From positions 524,407-588,406 of the forward strand of contig JAOWBW010000086.1 in NCBI GenBank assembly GCA_026119855.1: a stretch of DNA of 64,000 nucleotides, read 5' to 3'. The number at the start of each line of letters is the position of its first letter. Position 1 is the first letter of the stretch. The translations under genes and the position numbers were made by a program. The notes beneath the pieces are model-generated. The model was given only the letters and a program-made list of their open reading frames with translations. It ran no database searches and was not told the DNA's origin. Shown in pieces: positions 22,401 through 28,952 of the stretch. This stretch comes from Campanula takesimana (lineage: Eukaryota > Streptophyta > Magnoliopsida > Asterales > Campanulaceae).

Positions 22401-24570
22401 TCTACACAAAATATCGGTAAGCATCCGCATCCCACTGTTAATTAACTTTCAAAATACCTAATGAGACCTTTCTTGTCATCAGCAGTGAGCAACCCCCATT
22501 CCCTCATAGCAGCAACTCGAATAGCCGTAGCAGCCTGAAACCTGGCATTCGCCAATTGAGAATTTTCTGTATATAAAAAGTATTGTTAATAGAAATAGAT
22601 AATGTAACCAACTTGTGATTTTTGTATTAGAGTTATCACTGTTCTAGATTTGAATGTTCTTCCGGATCACATTTCTTAAAGACTGCCATCTACTAAATTG
22701 AAGAACCATTGCAGATTAAACATTGTTAGAAAAGTAAGCACATCTAGTTGGCTAATAAACCGACGTTGAATGGCTTGGACTTGAAGATTAGGTGTAAATA
22801 AGATTTTTTTATAAGGAGGCGATAAGCAGAGAAGATAGAAACTTTAGATCTCTTTTTGCTTAAAAAAGTAAGGAGAATAGGGAAGTAGAAATCATATATT
22901 TTTAATTTTATTTCTTGTAGATGGACCTCATGCCCCCATCTGTAGTATATTGATCTTCTTCTAAGATATTCCTTTTTCTATCAAAAACAAAAGAAAAAAG
23001 AGTGTAGAGGAAGCCGTCATATTTAGGAAAGAATAATAGGGGGAAAGAGCTACACCCCACATATTTCACAGATATGGTAGAAATCTGAAATATAACCTAC
23101 TACATGATTCTCCGACAGTTGAGAGAACTCGATCTCAGGAGTGAACTAGTGTCCAGTCTTCATGAAAAGCGCTTCAACTTGACTCAGGTAGTTACTCTTA
23201 CCACGAGGCACCACATAGAGCATCTTAAAATCAATACATTAGACTGTATCATGATTTAGGAGGAACCGGAAAGTCCCTTCAATGTGGTAAGCTTATGAAT
23301 AAAACTAATGAATCGTCCAGAACCTCCAAAAAAATATGGTTTCTGATTCACTGGATCTTATTTGCTTCCATGACCAACTATTTGTTTTTTCGTGGTCGCA
23401 TACTCTCGGAAGTACTTTCACCTCCTTGCAAATAATAGTTTCTTTCTCATTCGACAACGGCATGTTTTTCTAATGAAGGAAAAGATGGACAGCCCATCTT
23501 TTCAAATCATACATGGAAATCAAAGTAGACCCTTGTACTAACTGGGAGTAAAGATGTATCTCTTTGCGTTGGCAGAATTCCAGTTCTCAATGGTAGTTAA
23601 TCACTATAGTGCTGCAGGCCACGTAACCCGTTGGATTTTGTACTACAGGCCTTGTAACCCTAAATGTGTATTAGAAATACGCTTGTACTGATACCCAACA
23701 CTGGTTTTCTCTTTTTTACCCCTCTTGGCCTCTTCTACCCCTACTTAACATGCACCCATAATGCAGCATCAAAAAACATAATTATAAGGCTGCTGAAGTA
23801 GTACTTTAGTACCAAATAACAAAGAACATTATTCCCAAAACATTTGCATGATCAACTTTCCATTAACAACAGAAAAAATGCTAAATTAGCTATGCTGGAA
23901 ATAAATATATAACCATATTAACTTACCGAGAATGAATTGACACGTCTGGTAGGGTCGAGGCGATTGGCATAAAGATAAAAGAGTTGCCTCAGCAGCTGTT
24001 GGGTTGACATGCATCTGTAGAAGGGAAAATTGGTGCATATACATTTCATTTCCATGTTTAATTCTTGGTAAAGGAAGAGAATAAGAGACATTGAATGAGG
24101 ACATTCATTTCGGGTCAGATGGAGTAATAGGCTAGAATTTGATCACAAATAGGCAACCGCTTATCGACAAATATGTTCACATGTGCCTAGTTCCATTACA
24201 CACGAACGCACTTTCAACGGTGAATTATTTACATAAAACAACTTCTCACACTTTCAGTTATCTGCATTTCCCAAAGTGAAGTGTCTAAAATCAAAACCAA
24301 CAACATTCTCACTGCTGAAAGGTACATTCAGAAACAACACAAAATAAATTGAAGAGCATCACCAACAACAACATTCTAATAATTTACTCCAATTCCTAAT
24401 TAGAATAACGTCAACAGATATAATTATTCGAATGAAAACTTAAAAGTAGAGACAGGAAGTGGGGAATTTAGGGGAACCTGAATAGAACTGCAAGCAAGTT
24501 CGATCGTTTGCATGGTGGATTGAAGCTGAGCCAAATCGAGGCCTCCGCTATTTCCATACCCTTGATTCAT
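4394..24570 (-). CDS. XPO4: Exportin-4-like gene, 17 exons, 3' part beyond window
   Basis: This looks like an importin-beta-family nuclear export receptor (exportin-4), which works with Ran-GTP at nuclear pores. I joined 17 exons by GT-AG sites and continuous phase. The product resembles plant exportin-4 throughout, with recognisable blocks including LAQLQSTMQTIELACSSIQ (exon 1), AAQLMKRGW (exon 4), QPGPSWRDVLISSGHVGWL (exon 9), WSWMARDILLDTWTALL (exon 12) and EELYSLLLITGHVLADEG (exon 16). The exons total about 1.81 kb (about 604 codons), roughly half of a protein I expect to be about 1,100-1,150 residues. The C-terminal HEAT repeats are not found at 1-4393, so the next intron must exceed 4.4 kb or the gene is truncated. 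Exon 8 lacks one base and exon 9 has one extra, both in homopolymers; no other stop interrupts the model. The introns are rich in MITEs. Identification is by recalled family resemblance, not a search. Confidence 0.85.
5128..5232 (-). CDS. XPO4: XPO4 exon 16
   Basis: 105 nt (35 codons) between CCTTAG and GTACTT, phase 0. It encodes GRGTSDPTEILEELYSLLLI and then ITGHVLADEGDGETPM, a very characteristic exportin-4 block. Confidence 0.9.
5659..5907. mobile_element. Stowaway-like MITE in intron 16
   Basis: The termini are CTCCCTCCGTCCC and its complement near GGGACAAAGGGAG, with long internal inverted arms (AAATTTAAAAGTTTT-type sequence on both sides). It lies inside the XPO4 intron between exons 15 and 16. 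Confidence 0.75.
6971..7024 (-). other. Possible extra 54-nt exon in XPO4 intron 15
   Basis: Between exons 15 and 16 lies a 54-nt stretch bounded on the minus strand by GGGGGACAG and GTAAAGT. It is open in phase 0 and would add SQHRMTLLGYLTHLELQQ. I do not recall such an insert in the family, so it may be an alternative exon, a transposon-derived exon or chance. Sequence around it (about 6750-7060) matches nothing I recognise. Confidence 0.3.
7267..7376 (-). CDS. XPO4: XPO4 exon 15
   Basis: 110 nt between TTGTAG and GTACTT. It encodes AMDERLSSYALIGREAIGLI, then LTRLFSERFEKLHQ, ending in phase 0. Confidence 0.88.
7516..7575 (-). CDS. XPO4: XPO4 exon 14
   Basis: 60 nt between ATACAG and GTACAC. 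It encodes a Ser/Ala-rich acidic linker, AASASAYSDETEDCLQASVS, between HEAT repeats. Confidence 0.83.
7670..7766 (-). CDS. XPO4: XPO4 exon 13
   Basis: 97 nt between TTGCAG and GTGATG. It encodes VTDSTGLNSVLPPEGINAAA and then HLFSLIVESELK, leaving one base. Confidence 0.88.
8375..8912 (-). mobile_element. TRIM (miniature LTR retrotransposon)
   Basis: Two related copies of about 200-230 bp (about 8375-8603 and 8714-8912) share CCTGAAAACC, GATGATGTTGGTG and the phrase CCGATG(T/A)GGGATGGGATA. Between them, directly beside the right copy, is GCTCTGATACCAC, the complement of the common initiator-Met primer binding site TGGTATCAGAGC, so the element reads on the minus strand. There is no coding capacity. 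The flanks ACATT and AAATT match at 4 of 5. It lies in an XPO4 intron. Confidence 0.7.
9350..9488 (-). CDS. XPO4: XPO4 exon 12
   Basis: 139 nt between GTTCAG and GTACCA. It encodes PFGTLSLLSALMCEAVKDI and then WSWMARDILLDTWTALLV, ending in phase 0. The donor GTACCA is weak by consensus but gives exact phase with exon 13. Confidence 0.88.
9606..9692 (-). CDS. XPO4: XPO4 exon 11
   Basis: 87 nt between GTTCAG and GTCCTA. It encodes SEMLDGCRALLSIAAVSTPI, then VFDQLLKPI, with the last Arg codon split. Confidence 0.87.
9762..9873 (-). CDS. XPO4: XPO4 exon 10
   Basis: 112 nt between TGTAG and GTAATG. It completes the split Asp and encodes NGHTQGQHLLQLLSGVIQWI, then DPPSAITEALKCGKSE, leaving AG for the next exon. 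Confidence 0.87.
10000..10255. mobile_element. Stowaway-like MITE in intron 9
   Basis: It runs from CTGCCTCCGTCCCACCC to GGGACGGAGGGAG with TA on both sides. Internal AATTCGAATGGGAC-type sub-repeats are seen at the right end. A near relative is at 11928-12175 in the same intron. Confidence 0.85.
10490..10791. mobile_element. Stowaway-like MITE in intron 9
   Basis: The left end is CTCCCTCCGGCC and the right end a decayed ACAGGAGGAAG before TA. Inner arms contain TTATAAGCAAAA and its complement near TGCTTATAATTAAGG. A left-end relative occurs at 30521. Confidence 0.7.
11147..11379. mobile_element. Degenerate Stowaway-like MITE
   Basis: The left end CTTCTTTCGTTCCAAAAC and the right end TTAGGACAGAGGGAG are imperfect complements beside TA. 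It is more decayed than its neighbours. It lies in XPO4 intron 9. Confidence 0.55.
11928..12175. mobile_element. Stowaway-like MITE in intron 9
   Basis: The ends are CTCCCTGCGCCCCAAAAC and GTTTTGGGACAGAGGGAG, flanked by TA. The interior is G-rich (GTGGGAAGGAGAG-type), like 10000-10255. Long chance ORFs over it come from this interior and are not genes. Confidence 0.85.
12424..12608 (-). CDS. XPO4: XPO4 exon 9, with apparent 1-nt insertion
   Basis: 185 nt between TTGCAG and GTATGT. It encodes PGPSWRDVLISSGHVGWLLG and continues through GYWIDCPIAVSA. The conserved continuation KLIVQFCSLSG is in the +1 frame. The switch falls at a run of five C (plus strand, about 12473-12477), where four would keep the frame. 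With 184 nt the exon would end one base into an Asp codon, which is exactly what exon 10 needs. Confidence 0.82.
12893..13142. mobile_element. Stowaway-like MITE in intron 8
   Basis: The ends are CTCCCTCCGTACCAAAATGA and its near complement TCATTTTGGGACGAAGGGG, beside TA. It lies between exons 8 and 9. Confidence 0.75.
13310..13554 (-). CDS. XPO4: XPO4 exon 8, with apparent 1-nt deletion
   Basis: 245 nt between TTGCAG and GTAATG. It starts in phase 0 with TFYCWAQDAALSVTNAI and continues through LRFMLQILNWDFRF. The frame then meets a TAA about 40 nt before the donor. Reading one base earlier gives a tail ending DYTIVQ that joins exon 9 (PGPSW) as in the family. The exon is one base short of a multiple of three. 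The probable loss is one T in the TTT run at 13347-13349 (plus strand). Confidence 0.8.
13751..13846 (-). CDS. XPO4: XPO4 exon 7
   Basis: 96 nt (32 codons) between TTCAG and GTTTCG, phase 0. It encodes VSEFSPSTSSAMGLPREFHE and continues into a Cys-Leu-rich helix ending LDYLK. Confidence 0.88.
13944..14015 (-). CDS. XPO4: XPO4 exon 6
   Basis: 72 nt (24 codons) between AACAG and GTATTT, phase 0 to phase 0. It encodes VKQAIIGTHGVDVQFTGINF followed by LESL. Confidence 0.88.
14685..14727 (-). CDS. XPO4: XPO4 exon 5 (43-nt small exon)
   Basis: 43 nt between CTGCAG and GTAGTG. It completes the split Trp and encodes LDFTTAEKEEFFSE, restoring phase 0. Its size and phase fit exactly between exons 4 and 6. 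Confidence 0.85.
14880..15330 (-). pseudogene. LINE 3' end, degenerate
   Basis: On the minus strand the translation, with stops, ends in a block resembling the C-terminus of plant L1 LINE proteins (W/A-rich segment, then SLNGPKRDWVAALV), followed by a short low-complexity tail near 14880. The layout parallels the LINE remnant at 480-1240. It lies in the 6.1-kb XPO4 intron 4 in the gene's own orientation. Confidence 0.5.
15954..16087. mobile_element. Short fold-back MITE
   Basis: The ends GGGTAAAACTGATCTTTTGG and its complement (CCAAAATAGCAGTTTTGCC) are inverted over about 45 bp, including an inner ACTATAC(C/G)TGTTTT arm. The flanks CTTCCAAA and ATTCCAAA match at 7 of 8, which would suit a hAT-type 8-bp duplication. 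Confidence 0.6.
16088..18628. other. Intron 4 sequence without recognised features
   Basis: Part of XPO4 intron 4. It holds chance ORFs only, the longest a minus-strand frame at 17323-17805 that matches nothing I know. Phrases such as CGCCTCGCCTTTCACC near 18085 and AAGGCGT near 16650 are frequent in decayed plant transposons, but I cannot assign them. Confidence 0.5.
18629..18811. mobile_element. Mutator-like MITE (copy 2)
   Basis: The left end GGGCAATGCTAGGGGCACAA is opposed to a right end reading TTTACCC after a 20+ base T run. The flanks TAAACAAAA (18620-18628) and TAAACCAAA (18812-18820) match at 8 of 9. The left end closely resembles the inverted right end of 35476-35657, so they are one family. 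Confidence 0.65.
19424..19925 (+). pseudogene. Ty3/gypsy integrase C-terminus, split by a MITE
   Basis: Plus-strand reading before the MITE gives a block with MNPNHVLYGISPW and AVMDEFFEERKVLDAILK. After it comes REYRIGDRIYLKLQPF. These correspond to the end of the gypsy integrase core (TPF..VYGR) and the GDxVYLKLQPY module next to it. Stop codons and the 249-bp insertion at 19598-19846 break the frame. It is a dead fragment. Confidence 0.65.
19598..19846. mobile_element. hAT-like MITE inside integrase remnant
   Basis: The ends are CAGTGGCGGAGCTACAC and its near complement TCTGGCTCCGCCACTG. The flanks AAAAAAGG (19590-19597) and AAAACAGG (19847-19854) match at 7 of 8, as expected for a hAT 8-bp duplication. 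Inner TTGCCCCC blocks are inverted. It has no coding capacity. Confidence 0.8.
20851..20949 (-). CDS. XPO4: XPO4 exon 4
   Basis: 99 nt between TTGCAG and GTAAGT. It encodes YASSPEGYVQAKVSAVAAQL and then MKRGW. The last Trp codon is split across a 6.1-kb intron that holds most of the transposon remnants of this gene. Confidence 0.9.
21198..21479. mobile_element. Stowaway-like MITE in intron 3
   Basis: It runs from CTCCCCCCGTCCC to GGGACGGAGGGAG between TA dinucleotides. The interior repeats AAATGAAGAGAGA(A/G)AATGAGTGGGG twice. It lies between exons 3 and 4 of XPO4. Confidence 0.85.
21640..22064. mobile_element. Putative inverted-repeat element
   Basis: AGGAAGCACTGACACCTCCG at the left is answered by GTGTCCGAGGTGTCGGCGCTT at the right. 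Between them are several GACACT-type words. No target duplication is clear. It is probably a MITE in XPO4 intron 3. Confidence 0.4.
22458..22566 (-). CDS. XPO4: XPO4 exon 3
   Basis: 109 nt between ATACAG and GTATTT. It completes a split Glu codon and encodes NSQLANARFQAATAIR and then MREWG, the second part of the N-terminal HEAT pair. It leaves two bases (AG) for the next exon. Confidence 0.87.
22567..23926. other. XPO4 intron 2, no recognised repeat
   Basis: 1.36 kb between exons 2 and 3. I see no long ORF, terminal inverted repeat or conserved coding block. Confidence 0.5.
23927..24014 (-). CDS. XPO4: XPO4 exon 2
   Basis: 88 nt between CTACAG and GTAAGT. It starts in phase 0 and leaves one base. 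It encodes MHVNPTAAEATLLSL followed by a block ending CQFIL, as expected in the importin-beta-like N-terminal HEAT region. Confidence 0.88.
24090..24127. mobile_element. Stowaway right-end remnant
   Basis: CATTCATTTCGGGTCAGATG followed by GAGTA resembles a decayed right terminus of the MITEs above. No left end is seen. It lies in intron 1. Confidence 0.35.
24478..24570 (-). CDS. XPO4: XPO4 exon 1 (start codon)
   Basis: 31 codons from ATG at 24570, ending CAG before the donor GTTCCC, phase 0. It contains LAQLQSTMQTIELACSSIQ, the N-terminal helix of plant exportin-4. Upstream sequence is pyrimidine- and GA-rich 5' UTR type, and no longer in-frame start is evident. Confidence 0.85.
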
Positions 24571-24868
24571 CTTTACTCACTGATGATTTAACTAAGCAAG
24601 CACACACATAAACACAATCTAACACACTGATTTTGAAGTCAGGTGGATAAACGATGAAGATGGTACAGTAGTTTCGGTAAGAGAGAGAATCACCGGCAAC
24701 CGATAGACGGCGGCGATGAAATCGGGAGAAAGGGGGAAGGGGTGGCCGGAGGAGAAGGCTATGGGTTCAGTTCAATTTGACAGGGGAAGAAATGAAATAG
24801 GAGTAGGATGGATTTTGTTCGAATTACCTCCCCTGAGGGTCTATAATGTTTACACTTCAGCCCCTATC
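24571..24868 (-). promoter_or_regulatory. XPO4 5' UTR and proximal promoter (inferred)
   Basis: Minus-strand sequence upstream of the ATG is pyrimidine-rich near 24680-24760 (CTTCCCCCTTTCTCCCG) and then TC-rich, like many plant 5' leaders. A short upstream ORF (ATG TGT GTG CTT GCT TAG, about 24601-24618) would lie in the leader. No clear TATA box is identified; the transcription start is unknown. Confidence 0.35.
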
Positions 24869-25209
24869 AGGGATGGCCAAAACCGGTTCCGGTTCGGAAC
24901 CGCCGGTTCCGGTTCGCCATATATGTGACCCTGAACCGGCCGGCGCTTACCCCGGTTCCGGTTGGCACAATCCGGTTCCGGTTAGGCTTCGGTTCTGGTA
25001 CGGTTCCGGTCCCCGCCTTTAAAATTATTGAAAAACAAGGGATTTTCGGTCCGGTCCGGTTCGCCATTTATGTGACCCTGAAACCAGCCCGGATGCCTTG
25101 CGGTTCCGGTTCGTCCGGTTCCGGTTTCCTCCCCGGTTTGCTTCGGTTCCGGGCTTTTCCGGTCCGGTCCCTGTCCGGTTTACGGTTCCGGCCCGTTTTG
25201 GCCATCCCT
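24869..25209. mobile_element. CCGGTT-rich fold-back element upstream of XPO4
   Basis: The ends AGGGATGGCCAAAAC and GTTTTGGCCATCCCT are perfect complements. The interior is packed with GGTTCCGGTTCGG-type words in both orientations, and GCCAT(A/T)TATGTGACCCTGAA occurs twice. CTATCAG occurs at both outer edges (24864-24870, 25211-25217), though not aligned as a simple TSD. It starts about 300 bp upstream of the XPO4 ATG. Repetitive ORFs across it are not genes. Confidence 0.7.
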
Positions 25210-25750
25210 ACTATCAGAGCAAACTAGTAATCCTTCTTCTAAGGAAGTTTGACATTTAAAAAATCTTTTCAAATATAGGGCATTAATTTTGTGACAAATT
25301 TATTTTATTTTTGAAATGGAGGGAATAATGGTATGTTGGTGGGAATGGAGGGTTATCCAGCATTTAATGAGTGATTGAAATGTTAAAAATGAGACCGTGC
25401 GATCGTTAAATCATTCGATTATAGGTGACCCGATCATATGTTTCATTGTTTCACTCAAATATTCGTAATTTTTTTCCTATTTTCAAAAGAAAAAATGTCT
25501 AAGCAATATACATTTTAAATTATTCTAATCACGCTTGAATAAAAGATCTTAAATTATAGAAAAACTTAGTTTTTCTTGAATCTTAGAAAAAAATAGTTTT
25601 TCTTGGGCGGGTATAAATGGATCTTAGACCGTGCATTTTGAATGAAATATCAAAATCATTAACAATAATAATATCACTTTTTAACACATTTATTTGACTT
25701 TTTAATACATACATGACATTGTTTAACTTTAACAAGGATATTTTTTAACA
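25210..25750. other. Intergenic AT-rich sequence
   Basis: No ORF, repeat or motif I can support. It has AT-rich simple patches (TTTTTCTTG near 25565 and 25595). Confidence 0.5.
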
Positions 25751-25759
25751 CTACCATCG

Positions 25760-26010
25760 GCATTTATTATGGGTGACCAGAAAAACCGAAAAAAAAAAAA
25801 AAAACAAAACAAACAAAGCCGAAAAAACCAAGCCGAAGTATTTTACACCTGTTTGGTTCTTATAATTTAAAAAAACGGAAAATTCGGTCTGGTGTCGGTT
25901 ATGGATGGCCAATTGCGGTTCCGGTTCCGGTTCGAGAAAAGTAGGAACCGTAACCGGCCCGGTTACACTACGGTTCCGGTTATGACAATCCGGTTCTGGT
26001 TCCACAGTTT
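25760..26010. mobile_element. Second CCGGTT-rich element, partial
   Basis: ATGGATGGCCAATTGCGGTT (from about 25901) begins like the fold-back at 24869, and GGTTCCGGTT words follow to 26003. The left part (25765-25900) has AACCGAAAAA and GCCGAA words around an A-rich run. It looks like a related, decayed element. Confidence 0.45.
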
Positions 26011-26045
26011 GTTTGTTTTTAATACAGTAAACGATTTAAAAATAA

Positions 26046-26403
26046 CTCCCTCTGTCTCACTATGTTTGGCCACTTTTGACTTTTAATGGTCAACACAAGT
26101 GAACTTTGACTAAATATTAATGTCAAATGAATTATTCTATAGAAATTCTAAAAATTGTTATTGATAGATATATTATTGATTTATCAATAACAAGTTTTAG
26201 AAATTGATTAAGATAATTGAATTGACAAATGAATTATTCTATAGAAATTCTAAAAATTGTTATTGATAGATATATTATTGATTTATCAATAACAAGTTTT
26301 AGAAATTGATTAAGATAATTGAATTGACATTAACGTTTAGTCAAAGTTCACAAATGTTGACCATTTAAAGTCAAAAGTGGCCAAACATAGTGAGACGGGG
26401 GAG
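26046..26403. mobile_element. Stowaway-like MITE with internal tandem duplication
   Basis: The ends CTCCCTCTGTCTCACTATG and CATAGTGAGACGGGGGAG are inverted, and the arms continue through TTTGGCCACTTTTGACTTT on both sides. A unit of about 102 bp starting CAAATGAATTATTC is present twice in tandem (from 26124 and from 26226). The element ends about 45 bp before the LARD. Confidence 0.85.
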
Positions 26404-26447
26404 TATTTTAAGTGATTTAAAAAAAAAAAACTATTCAAAAATGTTAA

Positions 26448-26871
26448 TGATGATGCATAAAAAGGATGGTACCGGGGGTACCTAATCAGTCGGGAACGCG
26501 GCGATGGATAATCCTGGACGAACGAACGGACGATCTGCAAAACAAACACCGTTAGGGCGCGAGGGAGTTACCCCCGCGAAAACCCACCGGTGTGAGAATA
26601 AGCATCGTGTAGAAAGATGATATAAACCGGAAGGAAGAGCGTATCATAGTATTGAGAGGGTGTTTTGTGTGTACCTTTGTGTGAGGGATATAACCCTTAT
26701 TTATAGATTTGGGGTGGAGTGTTCACCAAGAATAGGAGATCTATCGTTGATTTGTATTAGGAGACTGAGTCCTTGTATAATTTAGGATCCTTAGCCCGGT
26801 AGGAGTCCCTTTGTACACAAATCGTAGTATGGGTTTATTCCTTAATTTTAGGAGATAGAATATTCCGTTCA
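26448..26871 (-). repeat. LARD 3' LTR
   Basis: 424 bp, 3' LTR in the element's orientation. It contains GGTACCGGGGGTACC, a near-palindrome, and TTATTTATAGATTTGG-type AT-rich sequence. Most differences from the right LTR are transitions. Confidence 0.9.
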
Positions 26872-26872
26872 G

Positions 26873-26888
26873 TGGCCCCCAACTTCCT
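26873..26888 (-). promoter_or_regulatory. Polypurine tract of LARD
   Basis: On the minus strand, GGAAGTTGGGGGCCAC lies directly before the 3' LTR. This is the expected place for second-strand priming. Confidence 0.65.
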
Positions 26889-27399
26889 GATTGCATCGTA
26901 GTAAGAGAAGGAAGTTTAGGTTTCCTTTTAAAAGAGGTCTCCTTGTTAGGTAAGGATTCTCTATATCGTAGACTTCGGATTGTATTAGGAGAGTTGGGCT
27001 TAGTCACTGTAAAGTGAGCTAAGTCGGCTTGTACTTACTAACTCGGCTCGTCATAGAGGCCGAGTTGGATGTGCTGAGATGGTTGAGTAACCATGTTGAT
27101 TGCTGGAGGCCTGGTTCATGGGTACATGCCAAGTTGAGGTTGCCGGTCAAGTCGGTTTTGTTGAAGTTCAGCTCGGAGCGAACCGAGTTTCTTGGCTGTT
27201 TACTTAGCCAGGATGCCTGGCATAAACACTTTTCGTACTGTTTTAAGGATGCTTTTACCTCGGTTTGAGGTGTATGTTAACCCTTGATCTGGTGTCTCAG
27301 CCGACGTTATAGTTAGGAGATCTCGGTTTGAGACGCCCAATTTGGTCGAGAGATTGTAAGGCCAGTTTTAGCCATTCACAGGCTGCGGTTGTTCCACCT

Positions 27400-28690
27400 A
27401 TTTAAGCCGTGACGAGCGTTTAGGAGCTCGGTTTAGTAAGAAACTAATTAATGGTTAGTCTCAAATTGTCGTGGGAACTAGATGTATTAATCTTAACCCA
27501 AATTTGTGAGCACTAGCCGACAGAATTAGGTTTTGATTGTAGCCGAGTTAGGCTACGTTTGTAGGCCATGGTCGTTCACCGTTATGGCCGTGACGAGCGT
27601 TAGGAGCTCGGTTTGTAAGAACTAATTCGTGGTTAGTCTCAAATTGTCGTGGGAACTAGATGTATTAATCTTAACCCAAATTTGAGAACACTAACCGACA
27701 GAATTAGGTTTTGATGGTAGCCGAGTTAGGCTATGTTTGTAGGCTGTGGTCATTCACCGTTATGGCCGTGACAAGCGTTAGGAGCTCGGTTTGTAAGAAC
27801 GAATTCGTGGTTAGTCTCAAATTGTCGTGGGAACTAGATGTATTAATCTTAACCCAAATTTGAGAGCACTAACCGACTGAATTAGGTTTTGATGGTAGCC
27901 GAGTTAGGCTATATTTTTAGGCCGTGGTCTTTCACCGTTATGGCCGTGACGAGCGTTAGGAGCTCGGTTTGTAAGAACTAACTCATGGCTAGTCTCAAAC
28001 TGTCGTGGGAACTAGATGTATTAATCTTAAGCCAAATTTGAGAGCACTAGCCGACAGAATTAGGTTTTGATTGTAGCCGTGTTAGGCTACGTTTGTAGGC
28101 CGTGGTCGTTCACCGTTATGGCCGTGATGAGCGTTAGGAGCTCGGTTTGTAAGAACTAATTCGTGGTTAGTCTCAAATTGTCATGGGAACTAGATGTATT
28201 AATCTTAGCCCAAATTTGAGAGCAGTAACCGACAGAATTAGGTTTTGATTGTAGCCGTGTTAGGCTACGTTTGTAGGCCGTGGTCGTTCACCGTTATGGC
28301 CGTAATGAGCGTTAGGAGCTCGGTTTGTAAGAACTAATTCGTGGTTAGTCTCAAATTGTCGTGGGAACTAGATGTATTAATCTTAACCCAAATTTGAGAG
28401 TACTAACAAACAGAATTAGGTTTTGATGGTAGCCGAGTTGGGCTATGTTTGTAGGCTGTGGTCATTCACCATTATGGCCGTGACGAGCGTTAGGAGCTCG
28501 GTTTGTAAGAACTAACTCATGGCTAGTCTCAAATTGTCGTGGGAACTAGATGTATTGATCTTAACCCAAATTTGAGAGCACTAGCCGACAGAATTAAGTT
28601 TTGATTGTAGCCGTGTTAGGATACGTTTGTAGGCCGTGGTCGTTCACCGTTATGGCCGTGACGAGCGTTAGGAGCTCGGTTTGAGAGTGC
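27400..28690. repeat. 178-bp tandem repeat array in LARD
   Basis: The word TAGGAGCTCGGTTT recurs at 27421, 27601, 27779, 27957, 28135, 28313, 28491 and 28669, i.e. one spacing of 180 and then exactly 178 bp six times. Each unit also has GTCGTGGGAACTAGATGTAT, CAGAATTA(G/A)GTTTTGAT and TTCACC(G/A)TTATGGCCGT. The seven units differ by scattered point changes. No ORF runs through them. The array lies 0.5-1.8 kb upstream of the 3' LTR. Confidence 0.95.
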
Positions 28691-28828
28691 TAGCAAGGAG
28701 CTAGGCTTTGTAAAAGACGTGTGTATGCAGTTATTCTGTCATTTTTTGTCAGGCTGGAGTCTTCATGAAGTCTTCCTTTGTTCCTGATTGAAATCAAATT
28801 CTCTTGATGCTTCTTGAAGTTAAGTACC

Positions 28829-28952
28829 ATAGGGGAGACACTCGACCCTTTTTTGAGATATAATCACCATAGGGGAGACATTCGACCCTTTATGGACGTA
28901 TAAGTAGCATAGGGGAGATGCTCGACCCATGTATAGAGGAGACGCTCGACCC
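28829..28952. repeat. Four copies of a 20-bp motif
   Basis: ATAGGGGAGACACTCGACCC and close variants start at 28829, 28869, 28909 and 28933 (spacing 40, 40, 24). They lie next to the 178-bp array, on its upstream side in the element's orientation. Confidence 0.9.

Noticed and set aside
24867..25227. Repetitive Pro/Val-Arg-rich ORFs on both strands
   Set aside because: They are translations of CCGGTT repeats in a fold-back element, open in several frames at once.
27400..28690. CRISPR-like array
   Set aside because: Units are contiguous 178-bp repeats with no unique spacers, in a plant LTR element.
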